A stretch of DNA of 64,000 bases from Kitasatospora phosalacinea (GCF_000717185.1 NZ_JNYE01000008.1:1-64000); one strand, 5' to 3'. Positions 15,686-27,050 are shown, numbered from the stretch's first letter. The notes: generated by a model from the letters alone, not told the origin. Translations and numbers: made by a program.

Positions 15686-17608
15686 GTGACGCCAGTGCCG
15701 CACGACCCCGCGACCGACCGGACGGCGTCCCCCCGCCGCCGGACCGTACTGGCGGCGCTCGGCGCCCTCCCGGTGCTCGCCGCCGCGACGACCGCGACGG
15801 CGACGAGCGCGGCGGCGGCCGGGACGGCGGTGGTGATCGACCCGTCGGCGCGGCGCCAGAGCATCCGGGGCTTCGGCGGCATGAACCACCCGCTCTGGGC
15901 CGGTGACCTGACGGCCGCCCAGCGCGAGACCGCGTTCGGCAACGGTCCGGGCCAGCTGGGCTTCACCGTGCTGCGGATCCACGTCGACGAGGACCGGGCG
16001 AACTGGAGCCGCGAGGTGGCGACCGCGAAGCGGGCCGCCGAGCTGGGCGCGATCGTCTTCGCCTCGCCCTGGAACCCGCCGGCCGCCATGGTGGAGACCT
16101 TCGTCCGCGGCAGCCAGACCAACGCCCGGCGCCTGCGGTACGACATGTACGGCGCGTACGCCCAGCACCTGGAGGACTTCCGGGTGTTCATGGCGGACAA
16201 CGGGGTCGAGCTGCACGCCGTCTCGGTGCAGAACGAGCCCGACTACGCGCAGGACTGGACGTGGTGGACGTCCGACGAGATCGTCCGCTTCCTGCGCGAG
16301 AACGCGGGCGCGATCGGCACCCGGGTGATCGCCCCCGAGTCCTTCCAGTACCTGAAGGGCCTCTCCGACCCGGTCCTGAACGACCCGGTGGCGCTCGCCA
16401 ACCTGGACGTCCTCGGGGCGCACCTGTACGGCACGTCGTTCGCGAACTTCCCGTACCCGCTGTTCCAGCAGAAGGGGCAGGGCAAGGAGCTGTGGATGAC
16501 GGAGGTGTACTACCCCAACAGCTCCGACTCCGCGGACCTGTGGCCGCAGGCGCTCGGCGTCGGCGAGCACATGCACCACGCGCTGGTGGACGGCGGCTTC
16601 CAGGCGTACGTGTGGTGGTACATCCGGCGCGGCTACGGGCCGATGCGCGAGGACGGGCAGATCAGCAAGCGGGGCGCGGTGATGGCGCACTTCGCGAAGT
16701 TCGTCCGCCCCGGGCACGTGCGGCTGGACGCGCTCGCGAACCCGCAGTCGGGCGTGTGGACCTCGGCGTACCAGGGCGGGTCCGCGGTGACGGTGGTGGC
16801 CGTCAACCAGGGGACGGCGGCGGTGAGCCAGCAGTTCACCCTGGCGGGCGGCACCGCCCCGGCCGGGGTGTCCGCCTGGGTGACGGACGCCACCAGGACG
16901 CTCGCGGCCCAGGCCGGTCCCGTCCCGTCGGGCGGGTCGTTCACGGCGACGCTGCCCGCGCAGAGCGTCACCACCTTCGTCGTCTCCCTCGTCGCGGTCG
17001 AGCCGATGCCGCCGACCGCGCCCGGCACGCCGGTGGCCGGGGCGGTCACGGCCTCCTCGGCCGCCCTGTCCTGGGCGGCCTCGAACGACGACGTCGGGGT
17101 GGTGCGGTACGACGCGGTGCGGGTGGACGGCTCCGGCGAGACGGTGGTCGCCTCGACCACCACCACCCGGGTCACCGTCACCGGCCTGACCGCGGGCACC
17201 GCGTACGCCTTCGCGGTGTACGCCTTCGACGCGCCGGGCAACCGCTCGCCGCGCTCGGCGACCGTCGCCGTCACCACCGCGGCGGCCCCGGCGAGCGGCT
17301 GCGGGGTCGACTACCGGGTGGTGAACAGCTGGGGCGGCGGGTTCCAGGGCGAGATCACGATCCGCAACACCGGCACGGCCGCGCTGACCGGCTGGACGCT
17401 GTCCTTCGCGTTCACCGCGGGGCAGGTGGTCAGCCAGATGTGGGGCGGCACGGCGACGCAGAGCGGGGGCGCGGTGAGCGTGGCCCCGGCGGACTACACC
17501 CGGACGGTCCCGGCCGGGGGCTCGGTCACCCTCGGCTTCATCGCCACCCAGGGCGCCACCAACCCGGCCCCGGCCGCCTTCGCGCTGAACGGCGCCGCCT
17601 GCGGCTGA
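15686..17608 (+). CDS. Secreted GH30 glucuronoxylanase with FnIII and CBM2 modules
   Basis: 640 aa. A twin-arginine signal (SPRRRT, 15-20, then a hydrophobic stretch to about 45) precedes a GH30 catalytic domain with [16 protein letters not shown] (60-75). The acid/base is E184 in SVQNEPDY and the nucleophile E273 in LWMTEVYY. The [11 protein letters not shown] segment suits subfamily 8 xylanases, which cut glucuronoxylan next to glucuronic acid branches. Then come a beta-sandwich, a fibronectin III module ([22 protein letters not shown]) and a C-terminal CBM2 starting [20 protein letters not shown] and ending with Cys, which binds cellulose or xylan. The GTG start has AGGAGA upstream. It is monocistronic with a strong terminator. 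Confidence 0.9.
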   Translation: MTPVPHDPATDRTASPRRRTVLAALGALPVLAAATTATATSAAAAGTAVVIDPSARRQSIRGFGGMNHPLWAGDLTAAQRETAFGNGPGQLGFTVLRIHVDEDRANWSREVATAKRAAELGAIVFASPWNPPAAMVETFVRGSQTNARRLRYDMYGAYAQHLEDFRVFMADNGVELHAVSVQNEPDYAQDWTWWTSDEIVRFLRENAGAIGTRVIAPESFQYLKGLSDPVLNDPVALANLDVLGAHLYGTSFANFPYPLFQQKGQGKELWMTEVYYPNSSDSADLWPQALGVGEHMHHALVDGGFQAYVWWYIRRGYGPMREDGQISKRGAVMAHFAKFVRPGHVRLDALANPQSGVWTSAYQGGSAVTVVAVNQGTAAVSQQFTLAGGTAPAGVSAWVTDATRTLAAQAGPVPSGGSFTATLPAQSVTTFVVSLVAVEPMPPTAPGTPVAGAVTASSAALSWAASNDDVGVVRYDAVRVDGSGETVVASTTTTRVTVTGLTAGTAYAFAVYAFDAPGNRSPRSATVAVTTAAAPASGCGVDYRVVNSWGGGFQGEITIRNTGTAALTGWTLSFAFTAGQVVSQMWGGTATQSGGAVSVAPADYTRTVPAGGSVTLGFIATQGATNPAPAAFALNGAACG

Positions 17609-17642
17609 TCCCGCGCCGGAGCACGCGCCGGAGCACGCGCAA

Positions 17643-17690
17643 CGCCGCCGCGGCCCGGCCCCCTCAACGGGGGGTCGGGCCGCGGCGGCG
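17643..17690. terminator. Strong bidirectional terminator
   Basis: A 21-bp stem with one mismatch around a TCAAC loop between the convergent GH30 and icd genes. Confidence 0.85.
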
Positions 17691-17714
17691 TCAGGCCGTG
17701 CGGGTGCCGGTGGG

Positions 17715-19976
<2,262 letters not shown>

Positions 19977-20022
19977 TATCTCGTCCCGGGGGGATCTCCG
20001 CAACCAACCCCCCGGAGGGCGG

Positions 20023-21552
20023 TCAGCCGGACTCCCCGCGGGCCGACTCCGCAGGGGCCGCCGCCGCGCGGGCCGACTCCGCGCGGGCCGATTCCGCGCG
20101 GGCGGCGATGTTGCGGGCCATGCCGCCGAAGACGACGGCGTGGAACGGGGCCACCGACCACCAGTAGGCCTGTCCGGCCAGGCCGTGCGGGTGGAACAGG
20201 GCGCGCTGGCGGTAGCGGGCGCCGTCCCCGTCGGGGGTGACGGTGAGTTCCAGCCAGGCCAGGCCGGGCAGCCGCATCTCGGCGCGCAGGCGCAGCAGCC
20301 GTCCGGGTTCGATCTCCTCGACGCGCCAGAAGTCGAGCGAGTCGCCGACCCGCAGCCGTCCGGGCGAGCGCCGTCCGCGGCGCAGCCCGACGCCGCCGGC
20401 CAGCCGGTCGAGCGCGCCGCGGACGGCCCAGGCGAGCGGGAAGGAGTACCAGCCGTGCTCGCCGCCGATGCCCTCGACCACCCGCCACAGCGCCTCGGGC
20501 GGCGCGGCCACCCGCCGCTCGCGGACGTCCTGGTAGAGGCTGCCGCCCGCCCAGTCGGGGTCGGTGGGCAGCGGGTCGCTGGGGGCGCCGGGCAGCAGGG
20601 CGGAGGACCAGCGGGTGTCCACCTCGTCGTCGCGGATCCGGCGCAGCGCGAGCTCGACGGCGCGGTCGAAGCCGATCGGGCCGCCGGGCGGGTCGGGGAT
20701 CCAGCGGTCCAGGTCCCGTTCGGAGCGGACCACCTCGTGCCGCAGCGACTCGACCAGCGGGCGGGCCAGGCCGCCGGGGACGGGCGTGACCAGGCCGACC
20801 CAGTGCGAGGACAGGCCGGGGGTCAGGACGGGCACCGAGACGATCACGCGCCGCCGCAGGCCCGCGAGGCGGGCGTAGCGCTGCATCATCGCGCGGTAGG
20901 TGAGCACCTCGGGGCCGCCGACGTCGAAGGCCCGGTCGGTGGCCGGGTCGTCGGGCAGGTGGGCGGCGGCGAGCAGCAGGCGCAGCACGTCGCGGACGGC
21001 GATCGGCTGGATCCGGGTGTCCACCCAGCGCGGGGTGACCATCACCGGGAGGCGCTCGGTGAGGTGGCGGAGCATCTCGAAGGAGGCCGAGCCGGAGCCG
21101 ATCACCACGGCGGCGCGCAGCTCGGTGACGGGCGTGCCGCCCTCGCGCAGGGCCCGGCCGGTGGCGACCCGGGAGCGCAGGTGCGGGGAGAGCCGCCCCT
21201 CGGGCAGGTCGGGCGGGACGAGGCCGCCGAGGTAGACGATCCGCCGGACGCCGGCCCGGGCGGCGGCCAGGCCGAAGGCGCGGGCGGCGTCCCGGTCGGT
21301 GCGTTCGAAGTCGGGGCCGCTGCCGAGCGAGTGCACCAGGTAGTAGGCGACGTCGACGCCGTCGAAGGCCCCGTCCAGGGTGGCCGGCCGGGTGACGTCG
21401 CCGGTGGCGGCCTCGACGGCGGCCCGCCACGGGTGGTCGCGCAGCCGGGCCGGGTCGCGCACCAGGCAGCGCACCTTCGCCCCGTCGGCCAGCAGTTCGG
21501 GCACCAGTCGCCCGCCGAGGTACCCGGTGGCCCCGGTCACCAGACATCGCAC
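20023..21552 (-). CDS. NAD(P)-binding epimerase-like protein with DUF2867 domain
   Basis: 509 aa. An atypical SDR/NmrA Rossmann domain begins at once (CLVTGATGYLGGRL, GxxGxxG at 7-13), with YYLVHSLGSG and AVVIGSGSASFEMLRHLTERLP. After about residue 310 a DUF2867 domain follows (GWYSFPLAWAVRGALDRLAGGVGLRRGRRSP, RVGDSLDFWRVEEIEPGRLLRLRAEMRLPGLAWLE). The fusion is common in actinobacteria; function is unknown, perhaps lipid or quinone modification. The C-terminal tail has imperfect ARAESA repeats from an 18-bp tandem repeat in the DNA. The GTG start has GGGAGG upstream. Confidence 0.85.
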   Translation of the reverse strand: MRCLVTGATGYLGGRLVPELLADGAKVRCLVRDPARLRDHPWRAAVEAATGDVTRPATLDGAFDGVDVAYYLVHSLGSGPDFERTDRDAARAFGLAAARAGVRRIVYLGGLVPPDLPEGRLSPHLRSRVATGRALREGGTPVTELRAAVVIGSGSASFEMLRHLTERLPVMVTPRWVDTRIQPIAVRDVLRLLLAAAHLPDDPATDRAFDVGGPEVLTYRAMMQRYARLAGLRRRVIVSVPVLTPGLSSHWVGLVTPVPGGLARPLVESLRHEVVRSERDLDRWIPDPPGGPIGFDRAVELALRRIRDDEVDTRWSSALLPGAPSDPLPTDPDWAGGSLYQDVRERRVAAPPEALWRVVEGIGGEHGWYSFPLAWAVRGALDRLAGGVGLRRGRRSPGRLRVGDSLDFWRVEEIEPGRLLRLRAEMRLPGLAWLELTVTPDGDGARYRQRALFHPHGLAGQAYWWSVAPFHAVVFGGMARNIAARAESARAESARAAAAPAESARGESG

Positions 21553-21750
21553 GTCGCCGCCTCCCGTCCTTCCCGTCCGGCCCCCGCCCGGTCTTCGGTG
21601 CCGGCCCGGCCGCGGATCGTCCCCTCCAGCCTGGGCCCGCGGTGGACGGAGCGCCAAGTGGCTGTGGACGCGGTGCCAATCCGGCGCGCCGGACCGCGGC
21701 TACGGTGGGCGCTGTTCAGGGAAACCCCGTGTTCCGCGGGGGTGCCGGTC

Positions 21751-21826
21751 CCTCCCGATGTGGCGGGAGCACGGATCCGGCGGCGGGCCCCTCCCGATGT
21801 GGCGGGAGCACGGATCCGGCAGCGGA
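21751..21826. repeat. Two tandem 39-bp hairpin-containing repeats
   Basis: Units start at 21751 and 21790 and differ at few positions. Each contains CTCCCG-ATGTGG-CGGGAG (6-bp stem) and then AGCACGGATCCGGC. They lie about 200 bp upstream of the epimerase start and downstream of the HTH/FMN-barrel gene on the same strand. The rest of 21553-21933 shows no gene. Confidence 0.7.
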
Positions 21827-21933
21827 GCACGGACGCGTGTCGCGGCGGACGCCTGGCGCTCCGCCCGCGCGGGCGGGTCGCCGGTCCGGAACAGTGCCTT
21901 CCCCAGCGTCACTGTCCGGACCGGCCCCCGCGG

Positions 21934-22581
21934 TCACTCCCGCCGGGCGGCCCGGATGCTGCGTCCGGTGACGGTGCTCGGGGTCAGCCGCACCCAGCGC
22001 CCGTGCGTGGGCGGCTTGGGCAGTTCGGCGAGCAGGCCCGGTTCGGTGACGTACTCCAGCGGGCCGATCATCAGCACGCTCCAGCCTTCGCGCAGGTCAG
22101 GGTCGGCGCGGTCCACCTCGAACGCGGCGTCGCCGCCCGGGCCGGGGGCCAGTGCGCCGTCCCCGGTGGTGCGGTACAGGACGGTGTGCTCGTGCACCAG
22201 GTAGCCGACGGGGCGCACCACGGGGCCGTCCGGGCCGGTGCGGGCGATCCGGCCGAGGCCGCCCGCCCCCAGGCGCTGCCAGCACTCGGCGACACCGAGT
22301 TCGCCGAGGACGGGCGGTCCGGCCAACGCGGGGCCGTCGGGGTGGGCGACCCGTTCGGCGGGTCGGCCGGCCACCAGTTCCTCGTACGCCAGGCCGAGGA
22401 CGGCGGCCAGCCGCAGCAGGGCGGGCGGGTCGAAGGCGGGTCCGAGTTCCAGGACGCGGTGCAGGTAGGCGGTCGACATGCCGGCCTTCGCCGCCGCCTG
22501 CGCCTCGGTGAGCCCGAGGTCGGCGAGGCGGTCGGCGCAGCGGCGGGCGATCGCGGTCGCGGGGGCGTGTTCGGTGGTCAC
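21934..22581 (-). CDS. XRE-type HTH fused to pyridoxamine-phosphate-oxidase-like split barrel
   Basis: 215 aa. The N-terminal HTH runs about 1-75: LADLGLTEAQAAAKAGMSTAYLHRVLELG, with a recognition-helix-like AYLHRVL. The second half is an FMN-binding split barrel of the PPOX family: LGRIARTGPDGPVVRPVGYLVHEHTVLYRTTGDGAL, EGWSVLMIGPLEYVTEP. Such HTH-PPOX proteins often accompany hypoxia/dormancy genes and may be flavin- or F420-dependent reductases. The GTG 22581 start is chosen because GGGAGG sits at the right distance; another GTG at 22590 is too close to it. It is divergent from a universal stress protein. Confidence 0.75.
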   Translation of the reverse strand: MTTEHAPATAIARRCADRLADLGLTEAQAAAKAGMSTAYLHRVLELGPAFDPPALLRLAAVLGLAYEELVAGRPAERVAHPDGPALAGPPVLGELGVAECWQRLGAGGLGRIARTGPDGPVVRPVGYLVHEHTVLYRTTGDGALAPGPGGDAAFEVDRADPDLREGWSVLMIGPLEYVTEPGLLAELPKPPTHGRWVRLTPSTVTGRSIRAARRE

Positions 22582-22695
22582 TTCGGTCACCTCCCGGGGT
22601 CGTCGGTCCGGCCGGTGCGGGGTGTTTCCTCCGGGTCCATCCGGATTCGTCCGGTCGGTACCTCCATCGTGCGTGACCAGGGCCCCGCCCCGACA

Positions 22696-22810
22696 GGGGC
22701 CTTGGGCCCGAACCGGGCGCCGCGGTGGCCGGGGCCCGGACCGGGCGCACCGGCCCCGGGCCGGGCGGCCGTGCTCCGCCGCGGGGGCCGGAGTCGGGAC
22801 CAACGGCCCT
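22696..22810. promoter_or_regulatory. Two DevR/OsdR-like boxes between PPOX and USP genes
   Basis: GGGGCCTTGGGCCC (22696-22709) and GGGACCAACGGCCC (22796-22809). Both have the GGGNCCNNNGGNCC-like form of response-regulator boxes that control dormancy/hypoxia genes in actinobacteria. Their location between a universal stress gene and an FMN-barrel gene supports the reading. Confidence 0.5.
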
Positions 22811-22926
22811 GGCCCGCCGGGGCCCGCCGACCCTGGCGGGCCCCGGCGGACGGAGGCAGAGTGGGCTGCGAACCCGCCGCCGGGCGTTGGGGGCCCGCGG
22901 GGGACCCGCACAGGGAAGGCACTGCC

Positions 22927-23790
22927 ATGACTCGTCCCGTTCTCGCCGCAGTAGACGCGTCCGTCCGCAGCCGGGCCGCCGCGCACTGGGCCGCCCAGGA
23001 GGCCGGCCGGCGGGGAGCACCGCTGCGGCTGCTGCACGCCTGGCCGTACCTGGGCCGGAAGGCGAACGACCTGGTGAAGGCCGATGACCTGGAGGGCGGC
23101 GCCCGGGCCATGCTCGACGACGTCGCCAAGGAGCTGACCGCCGCCTGTCCGGGCCTGGACGTCTCCGGCGAGCTGGTGCCGGACGCCGCGATCGACGGGC
23201 TGACGGCCGCCGCCGAGCAGGGCGAGCTGCTGGTGATCGGCACCCGCGGCCTGGGCGGCTTCCGCGGGCTGCTGGTCGGCTCGGTCAGCCTCGGCGTGGC
23301 GGGCCGTTCGGCGACGCCGGTGGTGCTGGTCCGCGAGGGCCGTCCGGACCCGCTCTCGCACGAGCCGGAGGTCGCGGTCGGCCTGGACGCGCTCGACCCG
23401 GACGACGGCGTGCTGGAGTTCGCCTTCGAGGCGGCCCGGCTGCGCGGCGCCCGGGTGCGGGTGGTGCACGGCTGGGAGCTGCCGCCCGCGTACGGGTACG
23501 CCGGGTGGATCCCGGTCGAGACCGAGCAGCAGGAGCTGGGCGCGCTGGCCGCCGGGATGGTCGCCGAGGCGGTCGCCCCGTGGCGGGAGAAGTACCCGCG
23601 CACCCTGGTGCTGGAGGACGTCCGCACCGGCGGCGGCGCGGCCGCGCTGGTGGAGGCGTCCGGGCAGGCCGACCTGGTGGTGGTCGGCCGCCGTCGGCGC
23701 ACCCTGGGCCTGGGCAGCAAGCTCGGCTCGGTCGCGCACGCGGTGATCCACCACGCCCAGTCCCCGGTCGCCGTCGTCCCGCACGACTGA
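22927..23790 (+). CDS. Universal stress protein, tandem Usp domains
   Basis: 287 aa, two UspA domains. Domain 1: PVLAAVDASVRSRAAAHWAAQEA and LLVIGTRGLGGFRGLLVGSVSLGVAGRSATPVVLV, where G-2X-G-9X-GS marks ATP binding. Domain 2: EVAVGLDALDPDDGVLEFAFEAA and DLVVVGRRRRTLGLGSKLGSVAHAVIHHAQSPVAVVP. These cytoplasmic proteins are induced in stress and non-growth; their biochemical role is unclear. The ATG start has AGGGAAGG upstream. Regulation through the DevR/OsdR-like boxes is likely. Confidence 0.92.
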   Translation: MTRPVLAAVDASVRSRAAAHWAAQEAGRRGAPLRLLHAWPYLGRKANDLVKADDLEGGARAMLDDVAKELTAACPGLDVSGELVPDAAIDGLTAAAEQGELLVIGTRGLGGFRGLLVGSVSLGVAGRSATPVVLVREGRPDPLSHEPEVAVGLDALDPDDGVLEFAFEAARLRGARVRVVHGWELPPAYGYAGWIPVETEQQELGALAAGMVAEAVAPWREKYPRTLVLEDVRTGGGAAALVEASGQADLVVVGRRRRTLGLGSKLGSVAHAVIHHAQSPVAVVPHD

Positions 23791-23812
23791 GCCCGCCCCC
23801 TCCTCCGGTTCC

Positions 23813-23859
23813 GGCCGCCCCGTCCCACCGCCTCCTCGGTGGCGGCGGGGCGGTCGGCC
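23813..23859. terminator. Terminator hairpin
   Basis: GGCCGCCCCG ... CGGGGCGGTCGGCC with an inner CCACCG/CGGTGG stem, between the convergent USP and SpoIIE-type genes. Confidence 0.6.
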
Positions 23860-23883
23860 GTTCCCGGCGGGCTCCCGGGGCCC

Positions 23884-25584
23884 TCAGCCCTCGAACTCGC
23901 ACTCGAAGCGGAAAGCCAGCAGCGTGGCGTCGTCCTCGGAGAGCGGGCCGGACATCTCGCGCACCACGGCGTCCACCAGTTCCTGGAGGTCGGGGCCGGT
24001 CGGGCAGTCCGCGACGGCGTGCGTCCGGACGGCCTCGCAGAGGGCCTCCAGGCGGACGTCGATGTCCTGGTCGCGGCGCTCGATCAGGCCGTCGGTGTAC
24101 AGCAGCACGGTGTCGCCGGGGCGGACGTACGTCTCCACCGCCCGGTAGGCGGCGTCCGGCAGCACGCCGAGCGGGGGGCCGGTCTCGGGCTCCAGCAGGG
24201 TGGCCCGGCCCGCGCGCAGCAGGACGGGCGGGGGGTGGCCCGCGCAGATCCAGCGCAGCAGGTGCCGGTCGGGGTAGTAGCGGGAGACGACCGCGGTGGC
24301 GGTGGCCTCGTCGCCCTCGTCGCAGGCGATCCGGTTGAGCCAGCCGCCGAGCGACTCCACCAGCGCGCCGGTGAACGCCAGCCCGGCCAGCGCGTGCCGC
24401 AGCATCGACATCAGGGCGACCGCGTCCAGGCCGTGCCCGCGGGCGTCGCCGACCGCCAGCAGCACCTGCCCGTCCGGGAGCTGGCGGACCTTGAACCAGT
24501 CGCCGCCGACCCCACCCTCGGCCGGGCGGTAGGCGACGGCGGTGCTGACGCCGAGCCCGGTGAACGCCGCCCGGTGCGGCTGGAGGGCGTCCTGGAGGCG
24601 CTGGACGACGCGGTGCTCGGCGTCGGCGCGGCGGGCCTGCCGCTCGGTCTCCTCCTCCTGCTCGCGCAGCCGCCGCCTGCTCTCCCACAGCTCGGTGACG
24701 TCCTGCAGCACGACCCGCAGCCCCCCGACCGGGCCGCCCTCCTCGCGCAGCGCCTCGGCGACCAGCCGGATCCGGCGCGGCCGGCCGACCCCGTACAGCT
24801 CGGTCAGCACGTCGATGCCCTCGCCGGTGGACAGCAGCCGGTCGAGCTCGCGGTACAGGGCCGGGCGGGCGGTCTCGGTGACCCGGCGCAGCGCCCGGCC
24901 GGGGAGGAGGCTCTCCGTCTCGGGGGCGAGGCCGAGCAGCACGGCGAGGCCGGGCGAGACGTCGAGCCGGTCCTCGTGCAGGCTCCACTCGGCCCAGCCG
25001 ACCCGGGCGATGCGCTGCGCGGCGCGGGCGATCTCCTCGGTGCGGGCCTCGGGCCACACCAGCAGCAGCCGCCGCCCCAGCCGGTGCGCGGTCAGCCTCT
25101 CGTGGCGGGCGCGGGTGCTGCCGTCGGGCGCCGTGCCGCGCCAGCGCACCGGCACCCCGCGGGCCGCGTAGCCGGTGCGCAGCACCTCGGCGACGGTGTC
25201 CGCGAACGCCGCGCTCCACAGGCCCGGGTACGCCTCGCGCAGCGAGAGGCCGCGGTCCCCGACGGCGTCCCGGTGCGCCTGGCCGGGGTGGTGCGGGTTG
25301 CGGACGGCGGCCTCGTTGACGATCACCGCGGCCAGGTCGCGGATGCCGCCGCTGCCGTCGAACACCGGCTCCGCCAGCACCGCGGCCTGCGGGACGGCGT
25401 CCAGCAGGTGGTGCAGGTCGAAGTCCGGCGGGCGGGCCAGCTCGGGGTCGAGTGCGGCCTCCGGGACGAGCGGCGGCGGCGCCGGCGGCTCGACCGGCCG
25501 GTCCCGGCGCTGCTCCCGGCGCAGCCGCTGCACGGTGCGGCGCAGGGCCTCGCCCCGGTCGGCCTGCTCCGGTCGCCCGTACAC
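23884..25584 (-). CDS. PAS-domain protein with SpoIIE-type PP2C phosphatase
   Basis: 566 aa. Residues 60-190 are PAS-like (DFDLHHLLDAVPQAAVLAEPVF ...). A second PAS/PAC-like part follows (ARVGWAEWSLHEDRLDVSPGLAVLLGLAPE ... GLRVVLQDVTELWESRRRLREQEEE). The C-terminal phosphatase has LQDALQPHRAAFTGLGVSTAVAYRPAEGGVGGDWFKV, AVGDARGHGLDAVALMSMLRHAL, WICAGHPPPVLL, DTVLLYTDGLIERR and SEDDATLLAFR, with the metal-binding aspartates (GGDW, GDARGHG, DDAT) present. It probably dephosphorylates an anti-anti-sigma factor in response to a PAS signal. The GTG start has GGAGAGG upstream. Confidence 0.9.
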   Translation of the reverse strand: MYGRPEQADRGEALRRTVQRLRREQRRDRPVEPPAPPPLVPEAALDPELARPPDFDLHHLLDAVPQAAVLAEPVFDGSGGIRDLAAVIVNEAAVRNPHHPGQAHRDAVGDRGLSLREAYPGLWSAAFADTVAEVLRTGYAARGVPVRWRGTAPDGSTRARHERLTAHRLGRRLLLVWPEARTEEIARAAQRIARVGWAEWSLHEDRLDVSPGLAVLLGLAPETESLLPGRALRRVTETARPALYRELDRLLSTGEGIDVLTELYGVGRPRRIRLVAEALREEGGPVGGLRVVLQDVTELWESRRRLREQEEETERQARRADAEHRVVQRLQDALQPHRAAFTGLGVSTAVAYRPAEGGVGGDWFKVRQLPDGQVLLAVGDARGHGLDAVALMSMLRHALAGLAFTGALVESLGGWLNRIACDEGDEATATAVVSRYYPDRHLLRWICAGHPPPVLLRAGRATLLEPETGPPLGVLPDAAYRAVETYVRPGDTVLLYTDGLIERRDQDIDVRLEALCEAVRTHAVADCPTGPDLQELVDAVVREMSGPLSEDDATLLAFRFECEFEG

Positions 25585-25929
25585 GGCCGCCCCTCTCCCT
25601 CCGCTCGGCGCTCCCCGTCACTCTTCCGGCCTCCCGGACCGGCGGCGACCCTGACGGCCCGGACGGGTGAGCCGCGGGGCTGGCGCGTCGCGGGGTCGGC
25701 CGTCGCGCAGGGGGCGGTGGGCGGTGGGCGGGTGGAGGCGCAGGAGGGCGAGGAGGGCGCGGGAGGCGCCGGTGACCAGGACGCGTTTCCCGTTCATTCA
25801 GGTTCATGGCCGCCACCCTGCGTCCGGGCCGCGCCGTGCACCCCGAGCTGACCGCCGCCGTGCTGTGGGCCCTCGCCCCGCCTGCCGCTTCGCCTTCCGC
25901 CTCGCCCTTTGCTCCGCCCGCCGTCAGAC
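25585..25929. other. Intergenic region without a convincing gene
   Basis: About 345 bp. A minus-strand 59-codon frame (25618-25797, ATG, starting MNGKRVLVTGASR) lies just upstream of the phosphatase but turns Arg/Pro-rich after 20 residues; I do not accept it. The rest carries the phosphatase promoter and nothing else I can name. Confidence 0.4.
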
Positions 25930-26301
25930 TCAGACGCTCTCGCGCGCTCCCTGCACCTCCTGCGCGGCGAGGATCTCGTCGGCGTGCCGGACCGCCCACG
26001 CGCCGAGGGCCGCGAGGGGGCCGTCGGCGAGGCTCGCGCCCAGGGGGGAGAGCTCGTAGGCCACGGCGCGGTCGCCCGGGGTGGTGATCCGCAGGATCAG
26101 GCCGTTGGCGTGCAGGCGGCGCAGGGTCTGGGTGAGGACCTTGTCGCTGACGCCCGCGACCGCGGCCAGCAGGTCGAGTCGGCGGCGGCGGCCCGCGCGC
26201 AGCGCCATCAGCACCACCGGGTCCCAGGTGTGGGCGATCAGTTCGGCGGCCAGGCGCACCGCGCAGTCGGCCGCGAAGGGTTCGCAGTGGTGGTCGTTCA
26301 C
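25930..26301 (-). CDS. HxlR-family winged-helix regulator
   Basis: 123 aa. LIAHTWDPVVLMALRAGRRRRLDLLAAVAGVSDKVLTQTLRRLHANGLILRI is the HxlR/MarR-like winged helix (W-x-P-V-L-x-A-L, then SDKVLTQTLRRL recognition helix). A beta-wing VAYELSPLGASLADGPLAALGAWA follows. HxlR proteins usually repress or activate an adjacent divergent gene for oxidoreductases, responding to quinones, aldehydes or thiol stress. Cys6 and Cys13 near the N-terminus (HHCEPFAADCAV) are typical and could be redox-active. GTG start. The operator candidate lies 22 bp upstream. Confidence 0.88.
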   Translation of the reverse strand: MNDHHCEPFAADCAVRLAAELIAHTWDPVVLMALRAGRRRRLDLLAAVAGVSDKVLTQTLRRLHANGLILRITTPGDRAVAYELSPLGASLADGPLAALGAWAVRHADEILAAQEVQGARESV

Positions 26302-26322
26302 CCGGCCATTCCTACCCGATCT

Positions 26323-26344
26323 GGGCCTACCGGTCGGTAGGCCC
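26323..26344. promoter_or_regulatory. HxlR operator candidate
   Basis: GGGCCTACC-GGTC-GGTAGGCCC: 9-bp perfect arms, 4-nt spacer, between the divergent HxlR and F420/NADP-reductase-like genes. A third half-site CCTACC occurs at 26311-26316. Confidence 0.7.
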
Positions 26345-26408
26345 GGGGTTCCTATGGTGAGGAGGTGTCAGGGCCTCGCCCGAGGCCCGCGGAACGGGAG
26401 AACACGGC

Positions 26409-27050
26409 ATGCAGATCGGAATTCTGGGCACCGGCACGATGGCCTCCGCACTGGCGGAGGCGTGGGCGGGACGCGGGCACCGGGTCCTCGTCGGCGGGCG
26501 CTCCCCGGACAAGGCGCAGGCGATCGCCGAACGGCTCGGCGGGGCGGTGCGGGCGGTCGACCCGGCGAAGGCAGCCGAGGAGGGCGACGCGGTGGTGGTG
26601 GCCGTCGCCTGGGAGGGCCTCGGCGAGGTGCTGGCCCTCGCCGGTGCCGACGCCGGTTCGCTGGCCGGGAAGGCCGTGCTCGACTGCACCAATGCGGTGG
26701 ACTACGCCGACGGCCTGCTCAAGCCGTCCACCGGCTCGGCCGTGCAGCGCGTCGCCGAGCTCGCCCCCGGCAGCCACGTGGTGAAGGCCCTGCACCTGTT
26801 CGCGGGGGCGGGCTGGCTCAGGCCCGCCCCCGCCGACCAGCCGGTCCGGACGGTGGCGATGTGCGGCGACGACCCGGCGGCCCTCGACACCGCCGCCGCC
26901 CTGGTCCGCGACCTCGGCGGCGTCCCCGCCGTGATCGGCGGCCTGGAGCACGCCCGCCAGCTGGAGGACGTGGCCGGGTTCGTCATGCGCCTGGTCGCCA
27001 CCGGCCACGACCCGGCCACCGCCGTCCCCACCGTCAAGCCCCGGCCCTGA
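26409..27050 (+). CDS. NADPH-dependent F420 reductase-like / NAD(P)-binding oxidoreductase
   Basis: 213 aa. It begins with a classic dinucleotide fold, IGILGTGTMASALAEAWAGRGHRVLVGGRSPDKA (3-36), the hallmark of F420H2:NADP oxidoreductase and related ProC-like proteins. VVVAVAWEGLGEVL, VLDCTNAVDYADGLLKPSTGSAVQRVAELAPGSHVVKALHLF follow. It probably moves hydride between NADPH and a cofactor or substrate; F420 use is plausible in a streptomycete but unproven. ATG start with GGGAGA upstream. It is divergent from the HxlR gene and shares the operator. Confidence 0.82.
   Translation: MQIGILGTGTMASALAEAWAGRGHRVLVGGRSPDKAQAIAERLGGAVRAVDPAKAAEEGDAVVVAVAWEGLGEVLALAGADAGSLAGKAVLDCTNAVDYADGLLKPSTGSAVQRVAELAPGSHVVKALHLFAGAGWLRPAPADQPVRTVAMCGDDPAALDTAAALVRDLGGVPAVIGGLEHARQLEDVAGFVMRLVATGHDPATAVPTVKPRP

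Noticed and set aside
21751..21826. Possible CRISPR repeats
   Set aside because: Only two directly abutting units with no spacer between them; not an array.
25618..25797. 59-codon minus-strand frame starting MNGKRVLVTGASR
   Set aside because: The Rossmann-like start is not followed by a fold; the rest is Arg/Pro-rich and there is no good ribosome site.
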